Source: Ahrensia sp.
GTDB taxonomy: Bacteria > Pseudomonadota > Alphaproteobacteria > Rhizobiales > Rhizobiaceae
Assembly (NCBI GenBank): GCA_002706335.1
Contig: PAKZ01000024.1
Coordinates: 124,001 to 188,000 of the forward strand
Reading direction: 5' to 3'
DNA: 64,000 nt
The position numbers were made by a program, and so were the translations under genes. How positions within the stretch are numbered: the first letter of the stretch is position 1; each line of letters begins with the position of its first letter. Positions 17,988-26,695 of the stretch are shown piece after piece. The notes under the pieces were generated by a model. It saw only the letters and a program-made list of their open reading frames with translations. It made no database searches and had not been told where the DNA came from.

Positions 17988-18851
17988 TCACAGGCAGGCA
18001 GTGACACCGCCGAAGTCACCGGAAGAGGCTCGACGGGAAAGGGAATTCCGTCGTCTGCAAGGGGTGGATTGTTCACATGAAAGATGTGCCTCAATGCGGC
18101 TCTTGATAAGTGGAGGAGCGTCGAGGATGAGCATCTGGTAGCGTTGCTGTGCATAGGCATGGCGAAAGCCGTGCGTGTTCCGAAGGCCCGCCTTGAGCGT
18201 GTAATACTCGAAACGCTTCATCTGCTCGGCGTAGCTGAGGTTCGCCGGGATCAGAGAGCCGTTCGGGGCGAACTTCTGGATTTGCGCCAGGATCTTGCGC
18301 TGCGTTTCCGTGTTGATCGGAATCAGACGCGGACGCCCGCCCTTGGTCCAGCTGCTCTTCAGGAAAATGCTGTCCTTCTTGATGCCGATATGCGGGCGGA
18401 ATTTCATCGCTTCTTCCCGCCGCAGGCCGAACGCCACCTGAAGAAGGATGGCGGCTTTCACATACGGGCAGCCGATATCGCGGTATTTCCCCGGATCAAG
18501 ATGCTGCGCGCGGTTGGCGTCGCCGTGCTTGCGCGCTTCCACGCCAAAGGTGGCGTTGTCTTTCGGGATCACCGAAAGCTTGTCCACCTTCTCCGCCCAC
18601 CACCTGAGCCAGGTCAGGCGGTTGCGGATCGTCGCGTCATCGAGATCGCCGCCCTTCCACTTCTCAACAAGGGCGGAAACATGCTTCGGCTTCAAAGATT
18701 TCGCCGAAGGCAGTTTGTATCCGAGGTTGTTCAGTTCATTCGCTATCGCGGTCAGGCCGCGTTTTCGGTTTGTTTGGGTCCCGTGTGACCCGTCGCGATT
18801 GCGACGGCACAGCCGGACCAGATCCATGGTCAGATCGTCCATCGTGCTCAT
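17988..18851 (-). CDS. integrase-domain protein, C-terminally truncated
   Basis: 287 aa related to the integrase-domain proteins carried on rhizobial/gamma mobile elements: an N-terminal helical SAM-like part ('RNRLTWLRWWAEKV') and a recombinase core with box I Arg in 'FGLRREEAMKFRP' and box II 'THGFRHAYAQQRYQ'. After that box the sequence departs from what is expected (no LGHxR or Tyr nucleophile region) and ends in unrelated Ser/Arg-rich residues at the TGA near 17990. Other frames of the next 150 bp do not supply the missing end. Probably a non-functional remnant, or a protein without strand-transfer activity. Convergent with integrase 1. Confidence 0.75.
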   Translation of the reverse strand: MSTMDDLTMDLVRLCRRNRDGSHGTQTNRKRGLTAIANELNNLGYKLPSAKSLKPKHVSALVEKWKGGDLDDATIRNRLTWLRWWAEKVDKLSVIPKDNATFGVEARKHGDANRAQHLDPGKYRDIGCPYVKAAILLQVAFGLRREEAMKFRPHIGIKKDSIFLKSSWTKGGRPRLIPINTETQRKILAQIQKFAPNGSLIPANLSYAEQMKRFEYYTLKAGLRNTHGFRHAYAQQRYQMLILDAPPLIKSRIEAHLSCEQSTPCRRRNSLSRRASSGDFGGVTACL

Positions 18852-18990
18852 TCCTCTTTTTCAAGATCGGTGAGTGTTGATGGCCGTTGCGGTTCCGTAG
18901 AATCCGCAACCCGCAGACACTGTCCGCGGTCAGGGCCTGGACGTGTTCTGAAATCCTTTCATAGCGGTAGAGCCTCCCTTGAACCGACGG

Positions 18991-19098
18991 TCAGTCGGCC
19001 CCCATTGGCTCGCCCTGATGGGCGCCCGGCATTCGAACCTGTGGGCTCTGCATGCCAATTGTTTCGCCGCGTGGCGGCGGTCGTGCTTGAGCAATCAT
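18991..19098 (-). CDS. possible 35-aa small protein
   Basis: Starts at ATG 19098, preceded by an excellent ribosome site (AAAGGAG, 7 bases upstream), and ends at TGA 18991-18993. The peptide MIAQARPPPRGETIG... is Pro/Gly/Arg/Met-rich with no recognisable domain. The only support is the ribosome site and its isolation in an otherwise empty stretch. It may be a leader peptide or artefact. Confidence 0.3.
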   Translation of the reverse strand: MIAQARPPPRGETIGMQSPQVRMPGAHQGEPMGAD

Positions 19099-19588
19099 TG
19101 TGCTCTCCTTTGGCTGTAAAACGGGATTGAAGATCGATCGGCCGTTTGCGCGATCGAGGGCATTTTCGCTCAGTTGATGAAAATCGCGCCAGCCGAATCC
19201 GCGTAAAATGACAAGGGTGTGTGTTCTCGAGGTCACGCACCCGTCACCTGCAATCCCTTCCGGAAAACCCCGTGAGCGCTGGATATACGGCGATGCCGTC
19301 ACTCCCCGATGGTATCGTTGAGTGACGGCCCGCCAGGCCGGACCCCGGCATTTGTCGGACGTATGACGAGAGCCTGTTTCAGGCCCCGGCGGGTTTGGCG
19401 GACGGCATGACCGTTCGCGGGCGTATCGACCGGTTCAGGCGCAGTCCTTTTTTGCGCAGGCCACGATCAGGATGCGGGCTTCACAGTCGCCAGGAGCAAG
19501 TCCCGGGCAGGGGGCTTTGGTTCTGTCATGCCCCTTCTCGTCCCTTCCCGATGTCTCAGACCAATCGCGTTCGGTATCTCGTGAAAAT

Positions 19589-19675
19589 GGCCAGCCGCAG
19601 CTGCCCCGCAAGACCTTTCCGCCGCAGGCGGTCTCCCGAGAAAGGTCTTGCAGGTCAGCTTGGGCGCGGCTGGCC
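19589..19675 (+). ncRNA. compound hairpin upstream of the small island gene
   Basis: Nested perfect inverted repeats: GGCCAGCCGC (19589-19598) with GCGGCTGGCC (19666-19675), and inside them GCAAGACCTTTC (19608-19619) with GAAAGGTCTTGC (19640-19651), around a loop that itself contains CCGCAGGCGG. About 87 nt in all, ending 57 bp before the ATG of the 67-aa gene. Could be a structured 5' leader, small RNA or DNA hairpin used by the element; sequence alone does not decide. Confidence 0.45.
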
Positions 19676-19732
19676 CGTTGCTTTCACGACCGAAGCGAAA
19701 GGCGCTGAGGACAAACGAAAAGGAGAACGACG

Positions 19733-19936
19733 ATGAAACAGAAACAAATCAAAGCACCCACCCACGAAGTCTTCCATGTGGTTGGCGATGGTGAGAACGC
19801 CCGCTGGACCAAGATCGGTGTGGCCTGGGCGCATAAGGACAAGGAAGGCCTGAACCTGGCGGTCAATTACAGCCCGCTGGTGAACGGACGAACCGTGGTC
19901 CGAAAGATCAAACCCGCAACAGAGGCCTCGAAATGA
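19733..19936 (+). CDS. small conserved mobile-element protein (67 aa)
   Basis: A 67-aa protein, MKQKQIKAPTHEVFHVVGDG..., with an aromatic/glycine pattern ('WTKIGVAWAHKDKEGLNLAVNYSPL') seen in short proteins carried by integrative elements of proteobacteria; no function is known. AAAAGGAG lies just before the ATG. Its stop codon lies within the hairpin of a strong terminator, so it is a separate transcript. Confidence 0.75.
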   Translation: MKQKQIKAPTHEVFHVVGDGENARWTKIGVAWAHKDKEGLNLAVNYSPLVNGRTVVRKIKPATEASK

Positions 19937-19949
19937 GGCCTCTTTTTTT
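19921..19949 (+). terminator. intrinsic terminator after the 67-aa gene
   Basis: Perfect 9-bp stem AGAGGCCTC / GAGGCCTCT with a 5-base loop followed directly by seven T residues. The stem overlaps the last codons of the 67-aa gene. Confidence 0.9.
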
Positions 19950-19992
19950 GTCCGCATGCCGGGGAATAGCAATGTCTTTGGATCGGGGTACT

Positions 19993-20469
19993 TCAGTCGC
20001 CATTTTCAAGGCGCTGAAGCCCGGCGGTGACACCGTCCAGCGAAAGCTCATTCTCGATTTTACTGCCGCTGCCATCCACGTAGCTGATCCGTAATGTGAC
20101 CCCTCGCTTCCAGCGCGCCAGGCGATTGGCGTCGAGTGGCACTGCCGAAAAGCAGCCTCCGATGTTGCAGGTCGCAAAGACAGCGCGTTCCTCCGGGCCC
20201 TGATCGACGCGCATAAGAATGCCACCGGGCAGGCTGATCCCCAAAGGCGTGACGATAAGCGCGAACAGCCCCTTGTCTCTTCTCACGATGTTGATCTTCA
20301 CAGCGGTACGGTTGTCCGCAGAGGACGCGGCCTGAGCAAGTGAGCAGCGGTCAGCTTCGCACCCATATTGCCATGCGCCGATGTCTTCGGCCATGACCTG
20401 TGTGGTCGCCAGAATTATTGACGCAAACATGCCTATACAGGCAGATGAAGGGTTGATTCCTGAAGCCAT
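19993..20469 (-). CDS. IalB-family (invasion-associated locus B) exported protein
   Basis: 158 aa with an N-terminal signal peptide ('GMFASIILATTQVMA') followed by an IalB-like domain: 'DIGAWQYGCE', paired cysteines, 'LGISLPGGILMRVD' and 'FATCNIGGCFS', all typical of the family first named in Bartonella. IalB proteins are small periplasmic/outer-membrane proteins of uncertain role. It is transcribed away from the TpsB gene; only ~50 bp separate the two starts. The start could also be the internal ATG at 20430. Confidence 0.85.
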   Translation of the reverse strand: MASGINPSSACIGMFASIILATTQVMAEDIGAWQYGCEADRCSLAQAASSADNRTAVKINIVRRDKGLFALIVTPLGISLPGGILMRVDQGPEERAVFATCNIGGCFSAVPLDANRLARWKRGVTLRISYVDGSGSKIENELSLDGVTAGLQRLENGD

Positions 20470-20518
20470 TATCGTTTTGTTAACTCGTTGCTTAATGGCT
20501 TTCCATGGGGTTTGGGGA

Positions 20519-22192
20519 ATGCGGCCGTTTATTGCCGCCTGTGCGGGTGGTCTTTGTCTTTTTTCGGCCTCATCGGCATTGGGTCAAACCGTACCTTCTC
20601 CTGAAAGCGGCAGCCATATTGCGGATCGGTTTGAAACCGAACAACCGGCAACTGTTCAGCCGCCTTCTGCCTCTCTTCAGCTTGAATCGACTAATCCGCC
20701 CGCATCGGCCGATCAGATCAAATTGACCGTCAATCGGTTCGTTTTCTCGGGTAATTCTGTCTATGGGAGTGACGAACTGGAAGCGCTAGCGAAAGGCGTT
20801 TCGGGCGAGACAAATCTTCAGACGGTCTATGAACTTGCCGCCGCAATTACCGGGAAATACAGCGAAGACGGATACATCCTGACCCGTGCGATCGTGCCGC
20901 CTCAGGAACTTGATCCCAATGGCGCTGTCGTGCGCATCGAGATCATCGAAGGCTATATCGATGAGGTTGTCTGGCCCGCCGAGGTGGCGGCTTTCGAGGA
21001 TGTCTTTTCCACCTACTCGGCGCGGATAACCGCATCGCGACCGCTCAATATCGCCGTCCTGGAGCGCTATCTCCTTCTGGCGAACGACTTGCCCGGCCTC
21101 TCCTTCGAAACGACGCTGGAACCATCAGAACAAAATGCCGGTGCCGCCAGGCTGATTGTCAGTTCAAGTTACAAGGCGACGGGGTTTTCGGCCTCCGTCG
21201 ATAACAAGGGCACCGAGGGGCGCGGGCCTTACCAGCTGTCGGCGTCGGGTACGGCCAGCAATCTGCTGAAGCATCAAGAACGCTTCAGCGCGAGATGGGC
21301 AGGATCGGCCGAGTTTGAAGAACTCCAGTACGCCGAAATTCGCGCGGAAAAGGTTCTCAATGCCGAAGGGCTGACCGCCGGGGTTCAGTTTTCTTACGAC
21401 ACTGGCGAACCTGGCACGGAAGCGCTGCGAACCCTGGAATTCGGCAGTGAGAGCATCAGCCTCTCGGCTGATCTCACTTATCCGCTGATCAGAAGCCGTT
21501 CGCACAATCTGTGGCTGACCGGCACTGTTTTCGCTCGTGCGTACCGTTCTGATGCCTTGGGCGCGGCCTTCAACGAGGATCGGCTCAGAGGGATTCGTCT
21601 GGGTTTTCGGTACGATCAGTTTGATCGCTTCAACGGCATTTCCCGACTTGAAGCGACTTACAGCCAGGGCATTGAAGGCTTGGGCAGCACGAAAAACGAA
21701 AATCCGCTTGCTTCCCGCTCGAACGGGCGCGTTGACTTCACCAAGATCGAGCTGTCCGGCAGCCGATCCCAACCTCTTAGCGACGGTTGGTCTGCATTTG
21801 GCCGCATCGACGGCCAGATTTCAGGGACGCCCCTTCTCTCGTCGGAAGAGTGTACCTATGGCGGCAGCGCGTTTGGTCGCGCTTTCGATCCGTCCGTCCT
21901 TTCTGGCGACCACTGCGTGAAGCTGCTTGGCGAGCTTCGTTACAATGTGGACTGGACCGATCTTGGGCTCTCGCAATCCCAAGTTTACGCCTTCTCTGAT
22001 TATGGCAGGGTCTGGCGCATGGCCCCCGGCGTCGGAACGCCCGCAGCAGACGATGCATCGAGTGTGGGGGCTGGCCTGAGACTGGCCTGGGGAGAGCATC
22101 TATCCGGCGATATCGAAATCGGGCACAAACTGTCCGGCCCGGCAAGCGTCGATGCCTGGCGGTTCGGCTTCAGTCTCACGGCGCGGCATTAG
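20519..22192 (+). CDS. two-partner secretion outer-membrane transporter TpsB (ShlB/FhaC family)
   Basis: Exports the adjacent TpsA protein across the outer membrane. From the chosen ATG (20519) it is 557 aa: signal peptide (MRPFIAACAGGLCLFSASSALG), a short Pro/Ser/Gln-rich linker, a POTRA module (about 65-150, 'VNRFVFSGNSVYGSDELEAL...ILTRAIVPPQ'), a second POTRA, and a 16-strand barrel of alternating residues ending in 'WRFGFSLTARH' with aromatic/His end as in TpsB proteins. In-frame starts further upstream (20381, 20495) lack the signal-peptide context. 11 bp before tpsA. Confidence 0.92.
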   Translation: MRPFIAACAGGLCLFSASSALGQTVPSPESGSHIADRFETEQPATVQPPSASLQLESTNPPASADQIKLTVNRFVFSGNSVYGSDELEALAKGVSGETNLQTVYELAAAITGKYSEDGYILTRAIVPPQELDPNGAVVRIEIIEGYIDEVVWPAEVAAFEDVFSTYSARITASRPLNIAVLERYLLLANDLPGLSFETTLEPSEQNAGAARLIVSSSYKATGFSASVDNKGTEGRGPYQLSASGTASNLLKHQERFSARWAGSAEFEELQYAEIRAEKVLNAEGLTAGVQFSYDTGEPGTEALRTLEFGSESISLSADLTYPLIRSRSHNLWLTGTVFARAYRSDALGAAFNEDRLRGIRLGFRYDQFDRFNGISRLEATYSQGIEGLGSTKNENPLASRSNGRVDFTKIELSGSRSQPLSDGWSAFGRIDGQISGTPLLSSEECTYGGSAFGRAFDPSVLSGDHCVKLLGELRYNVDWTDLGLSQSQVYAFSDYGRVWRMAPGVGTPAADDASSVGAGLRLAWGEHLSGDIEIGHKLSGPASVDAWRFGFSLTARH

Positions 22193-22203
22193 AGGAAGCA
22201 GAG

Positions 22204-24981
22204 ATGATCATTCGACATAAAGCTCTGCTGGCGACAACCGCCCTGGCGACTGTCTTGTCTTCTGTCGCGCTGGCCGAGGGGCCGGGCGGTGAAATCATCG
22301 CCGCAGGTGAAGCCAGCGTGTCACGCCCGGATGATCACAGCACTGTTGTGAACCAGAGGTCCGCCAAAGCAATCATCGACTGGCGCGACTTCAGCATTTC
22401 TGCGGATCACAACGTCGAGTTCGTTCAGCCCGATATGGAATCTGTCATCCTAAATCGCGTCTATGGAGGCGAGCCGTCGAAGATCTACGGCGGCATGAGC
22501 GCAAACGGAACCGTCATGCTCGTCAATCCGGACGGCATTCTGTTTGGCGCGGGCAGCACGATTGATGTCGGCGGCCTCGTTGCCACAACCAGTGACATCG
22601 CCAATGCCGAATTCATGTCGGGCAACTACGAATTCAGCAAGCCCGGCAATCCGTCCGCATCCGTCATCAATGAAGGTTTGATCACGGCTCGCGAGGGCGG
22701 CATTACTGCGCTTGTTGCGCCGGGCGTGCGCAACAGCGGCATTGTGTCTGCGCGCCTTGGCACGGTGGCAGCCGCATCTGCAAACGAGTTCACGCTCGAT
22801 CTCTACGGCGACAGCCTGGTGAAGCTGAAGATTGATGACGAAATCGCCGATGAGGTCATCGATCTGGCGACCGGGCAAACCATGAGCGCTTTGGTCGACA
22901 ATCAGGGCACTTTAAGCGCGAACGGCGGAACTGTCGCGCTTACCGCGACTTCGGCAAGACGCATCGTGGATCACGTCATCAACAATGACGGTGTCATCGA
23001 AGCCAATAGCGTCGGTGTGAAGGCCGGTAAGATTGTCTTGGGCACTCAAACCGCTTCTTCGAAGGCTGTAGACGCGCCGGATCAGCGTGCCCGGGTATCG
23101 GGGACACTTTCAGCGCAAGGGCGCGATACCGGCGAGGTGGGTGGCGATATTGCAATTGTTGGTGAGATCATCGGCCTGACGGGAGCTGATATGAATGCCA
23201 ATGGCTCGGCCGGGGGCGGGACTGTGCTTGTCGGGGGCGATGTTCAGGGTGGAAATGCCGATCCTGAAATGCTGGCGCGCTATGGCCTTTCCCTTGAAGA
23301 GCAAGGTCTTGAAACAGCAACTGCTGTCACCGTCGATGAAAACAGCACAATCAATGCGTCCGCGACCAGGGCGGGAGATGGCGGCAAGGTTGTCGTATGG
23401 GCGGATAATACCACTCGTTTCGCCGGCGAAATCCAAGCTCAGGGTGGCAGCGAGACCGGCGATGGTGGGTTTGTGGAAGTCTCAGGTAGAAACCGTATTG
23501 ATATCGCTTCTGTGCAAATTAGCGCCGCAGCACCGCACGGATCGGGGGGGACGGTATTATTCGATCCAGATTATCTCATAATTTATCATTATGATGAAAT
23601 CCTGGAACCGCTCTCATTCCCAAATAATGTAGCGCGTCCCCATCTCTACAGCTTCATCTCTGACGCTGACGTATCTGCAATCCTGTCTGGCGGTTCAAAC
23701 GTAATTCTCGATGGAATTGCCGGGATAGAGCAGTACTCAAGAATTGTGAATACCTTCAACTCCCTTGAGGCCGGGATCCTTCATCTGACGGGCTCTGAGT
23801 TCACCACTACAGACCTTATCGATCGTCAGCTTTCACCTTACTTTCTTAGCGTTCAATCTCTTGGGCAACCTTTGGACGTTCAGGTCGATATACCGGCTGT
23901 CCAAACAGTCATGGATCTCACGCAGTCCGGTGTCGAAGAGATCGTTTCACACACTGTCTCTTCCCGTCTGGTTATCAACGAGATGAATGTAACTGGGGGA
24001 AGCCTGGCGTTTACCGCGCCCAATATCGCTATTGTACCTCAGAACGGCGCAACCAGCGCAGTTTACGAGTTTGGTTCAGCCGATTTGATTTTCACCTTGA
24101 ACAAAGGTGATGCAACGCCGGACGAGGATCAAACGGCGCCGGGACGAGACTTCGCAATATCCCAAAACGCGCTCCTAAGCGGTACCGGAGAGTTGTCGAT
24201 ACGCGGCGGCGGCCAATCAGTTGCTGTGGAATATAACGGTAGCTTCGCGGACTTCGATCGGGTGAATATTCTCGGAGGGAGTGTGACGTACGGAAATGAT
24301 CGCTCCACCGCGAATGAAATTTTCATTCAAAGCGACGTCTTTGAATTTGTTAACGGCGGGCCGCTCTATGGCACGCTTAATCCAGATCCCGTACCTAATC
24401 CGTCGGGCTGCCCCACTTGCAGCATGGTAGTGAACGGGACGGTGATCTACGGTGAAGTTGTTGAGCCGCCGACTGAGCCCGAACCACCATTACCCGATCC
24501 ACCTTTGCCTGATACTCCTACCGGCGGGGATGGCCCGATAGAAGAAGACATCATCACGATTTCGATGGAGTTGAGGCCCTATCAGTTTCAGGTCCTCAAC
24601 TTCGGAGAGCGCTCAGACAGGAGTCTTGACGGTGATTGGTACGACAAAATCGAGTCATCGAGCCACGGCAGAACTGACCGTGCTACTCAAGTGTCCCAAA
24701 ATATGGTGTCTCTAACTGGAATAGAAGGGCTTCCAAAAATATTTCAATGGGTTAAGCTCGGTAAATATAAAGAATTAATAGCTTATAAGTTTTTTGCTGA
24801 ATTGGATTTAGCTGGTGCATTGCTGAATCACACCGGCGAATTTGTAAAAGAATCTGGAAACAATACTCAAAATCCGTTAATGTCAGTTTCTATTGCCGCC
24901 GATATTAAGCAACGCAGCGAGGGCAGCTACGCCTATGAGCGCGCTGTCGGAAGATTTTATAGATGGGAAACGCTTGAGTGA
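22204..24981 (+). CDS. two-partner secretion exoprotein TpsA (filamentous haemagglutinin family)
   Basis: 925 aa: signal peptide (MIIRHKALLATTALATVLSSVALA), then the TPS domain (about 25-270) with 'NPDGILFGAGSTIDVGGLVATTSDI'-type NPNG/L-like motifs, then beta-helix repeats, a Pro-rich spacer ('PEPPLPDPPLPDTP', about 760-775) and a distinct 130-residue C-terminal region of different character and lower GC. Probably an adhesin; the short length and C-terminal module also allow a toxin-like effector. Overlaps the next gene by 4 bp, so the two are likely translated together. Confidence 0.88.
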   Translation: MIIRHKALLATTALATVLSSVALAEGPGGEIIAAGEASVSRPDDHSTVVNQRSAKAIIDWRDFSISADHNVEFVQPDMESVILNRVYGGEPSKIYGGMSANGTVMLVNPDGILFGAGSTIDVGGLVATTSDIANAEFMSGNYEFSKPGNPSASVINEGLITAREGGITALVAPGVRNSGIVSARLGTVAAASANEFTLDLYGDSLVKLKIDDEIADEVIDLATGQTMSALVDNQGTLSANGGTVALTATSARRIVDHVINNDGVIEANSVGVKAGKIVLGTQTASSKAVDAPDQRARVSGTLSAQGRDTGEVGGDIAIVGEIIGLTGADMNANGSAGGGTVLVGGDVQGGNADPEMLARYGLSLEEQGLETATAVTVDENSTINASATRAGDGGKVVVWADNTTRFAGEIQAQGGSETGDGGFVEVSGRNRIDIASVQISAAAPHGSGGTVLFDPDYLIIYHYDEILEPLSFPNNVARPHLYSFISDADVSAILSGGSNVILDGIAGIEQYSRIVNTFNSLEAGILHLTGSEFTTTDLIDRQLSPYFLSVQSLGQPLDVQVDIPAVQTVMDLTQSGVEEIVSHTVSSRLVINEMNVTGGSLAFTAPNIAIVPQNGATSAVYEFGSADLIFTLNKGDATPDEDQTAPGRDFAISQNALLSGTGELSIRGGGQSVAVEYNGSFADFDRVNILGGSVTYGNDRSTANEIFIQSDVFEFVNGGPLYGTLNPDPVPNPSGCPTCSMVVNGTVIYGEVVEPPTEPEPPLPDPPLPDTPTGGDGPIEEDIITISMELRPYQFQVLNFGERSDRSLDGDWYDKIESSSHGRTDRATQVSQNMVSLTGIEGLPKIFQWVKLGKYKELIAYKFFAELDLAGALLNHTGEFVKESGNNTQNPLMSVSIAADIKQRSEGSYAYERAVGRFYRWETLE

Positions 24982-25562
24982 AATTACCAATAATAATTTT
25001 TTCTATTTCGTTATTTATATTCCCTGCATTTGCTGCAGAGAAGAATGATGTAGTGTTGAATAGTTGCTTGATGGTTTTGGAAGTAGATATAGTTGAACGG
25101 GCCGCGCAAAGCAGTAGCTCAACTGAATGGTTAAAGCGAGTGTCGAAGGAGCAAAGCCTCGAACGATTTAAGGATGTTTTCCTTGACGCATGTGGTCGTG
25201 AGTATGAGCCCGCCAAAAATATCCTCGCGTCTGGCAATTACGATAAGCAGCTACTCGAAAGAAGTCTGGCTGTGAAGAATGAGAGAATATATACGATGCT
25301 GTCAGCTATCCAGGCGTTGAGGGATAGCGAAGAAATGACAGAGGATGAGATTCGTAATTTCATTGAGGAGTATACGGCCTTTTCCTATCAATATATTCTT
25401 GGTAAAAAATCTTGGGAGGATTTGCTGAATTCTTACATTTCTGGAAATTATCTTCTTTATATTGAGGTTGCGCCCACTTTCGGCGGAATTTATTATAAGC
25501 GCGACCCTTCCGATCTCCGCGTTCACAGTAATTTTCAACTGAAGTCTCTGAGTTCGCTCTGA
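24978..25562 (+). CDS. small exported protein downstream of TpsA (unknown)
   Basis: 194 aa starting with GTG that overlaps the tpsA stop (GTGA). It has a clear signal peptide (MKLPIIIFSISLFIFPAFAAEK) and a helical, acidic mature part with three cysteines; no recognisable domain. Low GC like the end of tpsA, unlike tpsB. The gene coupling suggests a partner of the TpsA C-terminal region (assembly factor, anchor, or immunity-type protein); function not established. Confidence 0.7.
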   Translation: MKLPIIIFSISLFIFPAFAAEKNDVVLNSCLMVLEVDIVERAAQSSSSTEWLKRVSKEQSLERFKDVFLDACGREYEPAKNILASGNYDKQLLERSLAVKNERIYTMLSAIQALRDSEEMTEDEIRNFIEEYTAFSYQYILGKKSWEDLLNSYISGNYLLYIEVAPTFGGIYYKRDPSDLRVHSNFQLKSLSSL

Positions 25563-25619
25563 AAAATCTCCGATGCCTGTAGACCGCACCATAGCGGCCT
25601 TATTCCCGGCTTCCTGACA

Positions 25620-25761
25620 GAACATCCGGTGCGCCTGCAACGGCTTCGCCGTCTTTCGCTTTGCACGCCCCTGCGGGGTGCAGGGCCCCGTCTGTCCTGT
25701 CTCTCCGGCTGCCGTAAGGCCGCGATGGTCGCGGTCTCCAAACGGCAAAAGGAGACAGATC
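25620..25761 (+). promoter_or_regulatory. GC-rich structured leader of the ArdC-like gene
   Basis: The 140 bp before the ATG contain CCGCGA-TGG-TCGCGG (25720-25734, perfect hairpin) enclosed by TGCCGT (25710-25715) / ACGGCA (25742-25747), extended after an internal loop by TCTCC (25702-25706) / GGAGA (25751-25755). The last arm includes the ribosome-binding site AAAAGGAG, so the fold could hide it. Regulatory role is inference. Confidence 0.4.
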
Positions 25762-26649
25762 ATGTCACGCACATCAAAGTTCGATGTTCATCAGGAAATC
25801 ACCGATCGCATTGTCGATGCGATTGAAACCGCAGGCGACTTCCAGCTTCCCTGGATACGCCGCAAGGGCGGATGCTTCGCTCGTCCCGTCAACGTTGCGT
25901 CCCGTAATCCCTATAACGGCGTCAATATCGTGAGCCTCTGGGTCTCGGCGCTGAAGCACGAATATCCGTCCAACGTCTGGGGCACATACCGCCAGTGGCA
26001 GCAGGCTGACTATCAGGTCCGCAAAGGCGAGAAAGCCTCGCTCGTCGTTTTCTACAAGACCGTCGATGTCGAAATTCAGAACGAAGAAACCGGCCAGGCT
26101 GAAGCCGGTGAGCGGATGTTCGCCCGTGCCAGCTGGGTTTTCAACGCAGCGCAGGTCGATGGTTATCCGATCGATGAACCTGAAGTCCCGGAAACTGAGA
26201 GCTTCGATCCGATCGACAAAGCCGAGGCGTTCGTTCAGGCGACTGGAGCCACCGTCGAAGAGGGCGGTGACGTTGCCTGCTATGTCCCTTCTCTGGATCT
26301 GATCCGGATGCCGGAGCGTCGGCGCTTCACCGGGACTGAAACCACGTCACCGGCCGAGGGCTTCTATGCCACGCTGTGTCATGAGCTCGTGCACTGGTCC
26401 GGTGCCGAGAAACGTCTTGGGCGCGATATGAGCGGCCGTTTCGGTACCGAAGGCTACGCCATGGAAGAACTCGTAGCCGAACTTGGTGCGGCCTTCCTTT
26501 GCAGCGATCTCGGTATCAGCCAGGAACCGCGTCCGGATCATGCCTGCTACGTCAAGAACTGGCTGGCCGTGCTGAAGAACGACAAGAAGGCTGTGTTTGC
26601 GGCAGCGAGCAAGGCGTCTGAAGCTGCAAACTGGTTGAGCGGCGCTTAG
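25762..26649 (+). CDS. ArdC-like antirestriction / ssDNA-binding protein
   Basis: 295 aa: an N-terminal ArdC-N domain (DUF1738-type; 'NPYNGVNIVSLW', 'GTYRQWQQADYQVRKGEKASLVVFYK') and a C-terminal zincin-type peptidase-like domain with 'CHELVHWSG' (HExxH). ArdC on conjugative plasmids binds single-stranded DNA and protects incoming DNA from restriction; related proteins are common on integrative elements. The start ATG at 25762 has AAAAGGAG upstream. It sits ~1 kb before the island's own restriction cluster. Confidence 0.9.
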   Translation: MSRTSKFDVHQEITDRIVDAIETAGDFQLPWIRRKGGCFARPVNVASRNPYNGVNIVSLWVSALKHEYPSNVWGTYRQWQQADYQVRKGEKASLVVFYKTVDVEIQNEETGQAEAGERMFARASWVFNAAQVDGYPIDEPEVPETESFDPIDKAEAFVQATGATVEEGGDVACYVPSLDLIRMPERRRFTGTETTSPAEGFYATLCHELVHWSGAEKRLGRDMSGRFGTEGYAMEELVAELGAAFLCSDLGISQEPRPDHACYVKNWLAVLKNDKKAVFAAASKASEAANWLSGA

Positions 26650-26695
26650 GCGCCGTTCAGTTCAAACGCAAGAACAGGATTGTGAATTTGCAACG

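Larger units (their letters stand above)
18852..19732. other. 880-bp region with no convincing gene, structured DNA
   Basis: I see no protein-like reading frame except one 35-aa possibility (18991-19098, minus). The region contains a perfect 10-bp inverted repeat GCCGTCACTC / GAGTGACGGC (19295-19304 and 19320-19329) and a long compound hairpin (19589-19675) described separately. It could hold a non-coding RNA, regulatory leader or transfer-related sequences. Confidence 0.5.

Noticed and set aside
22450-22878. 142-aa minus-strand frame within tpsA
   Set aside because: Antisense shadow of the TPS domain; no ribosome site or family features.
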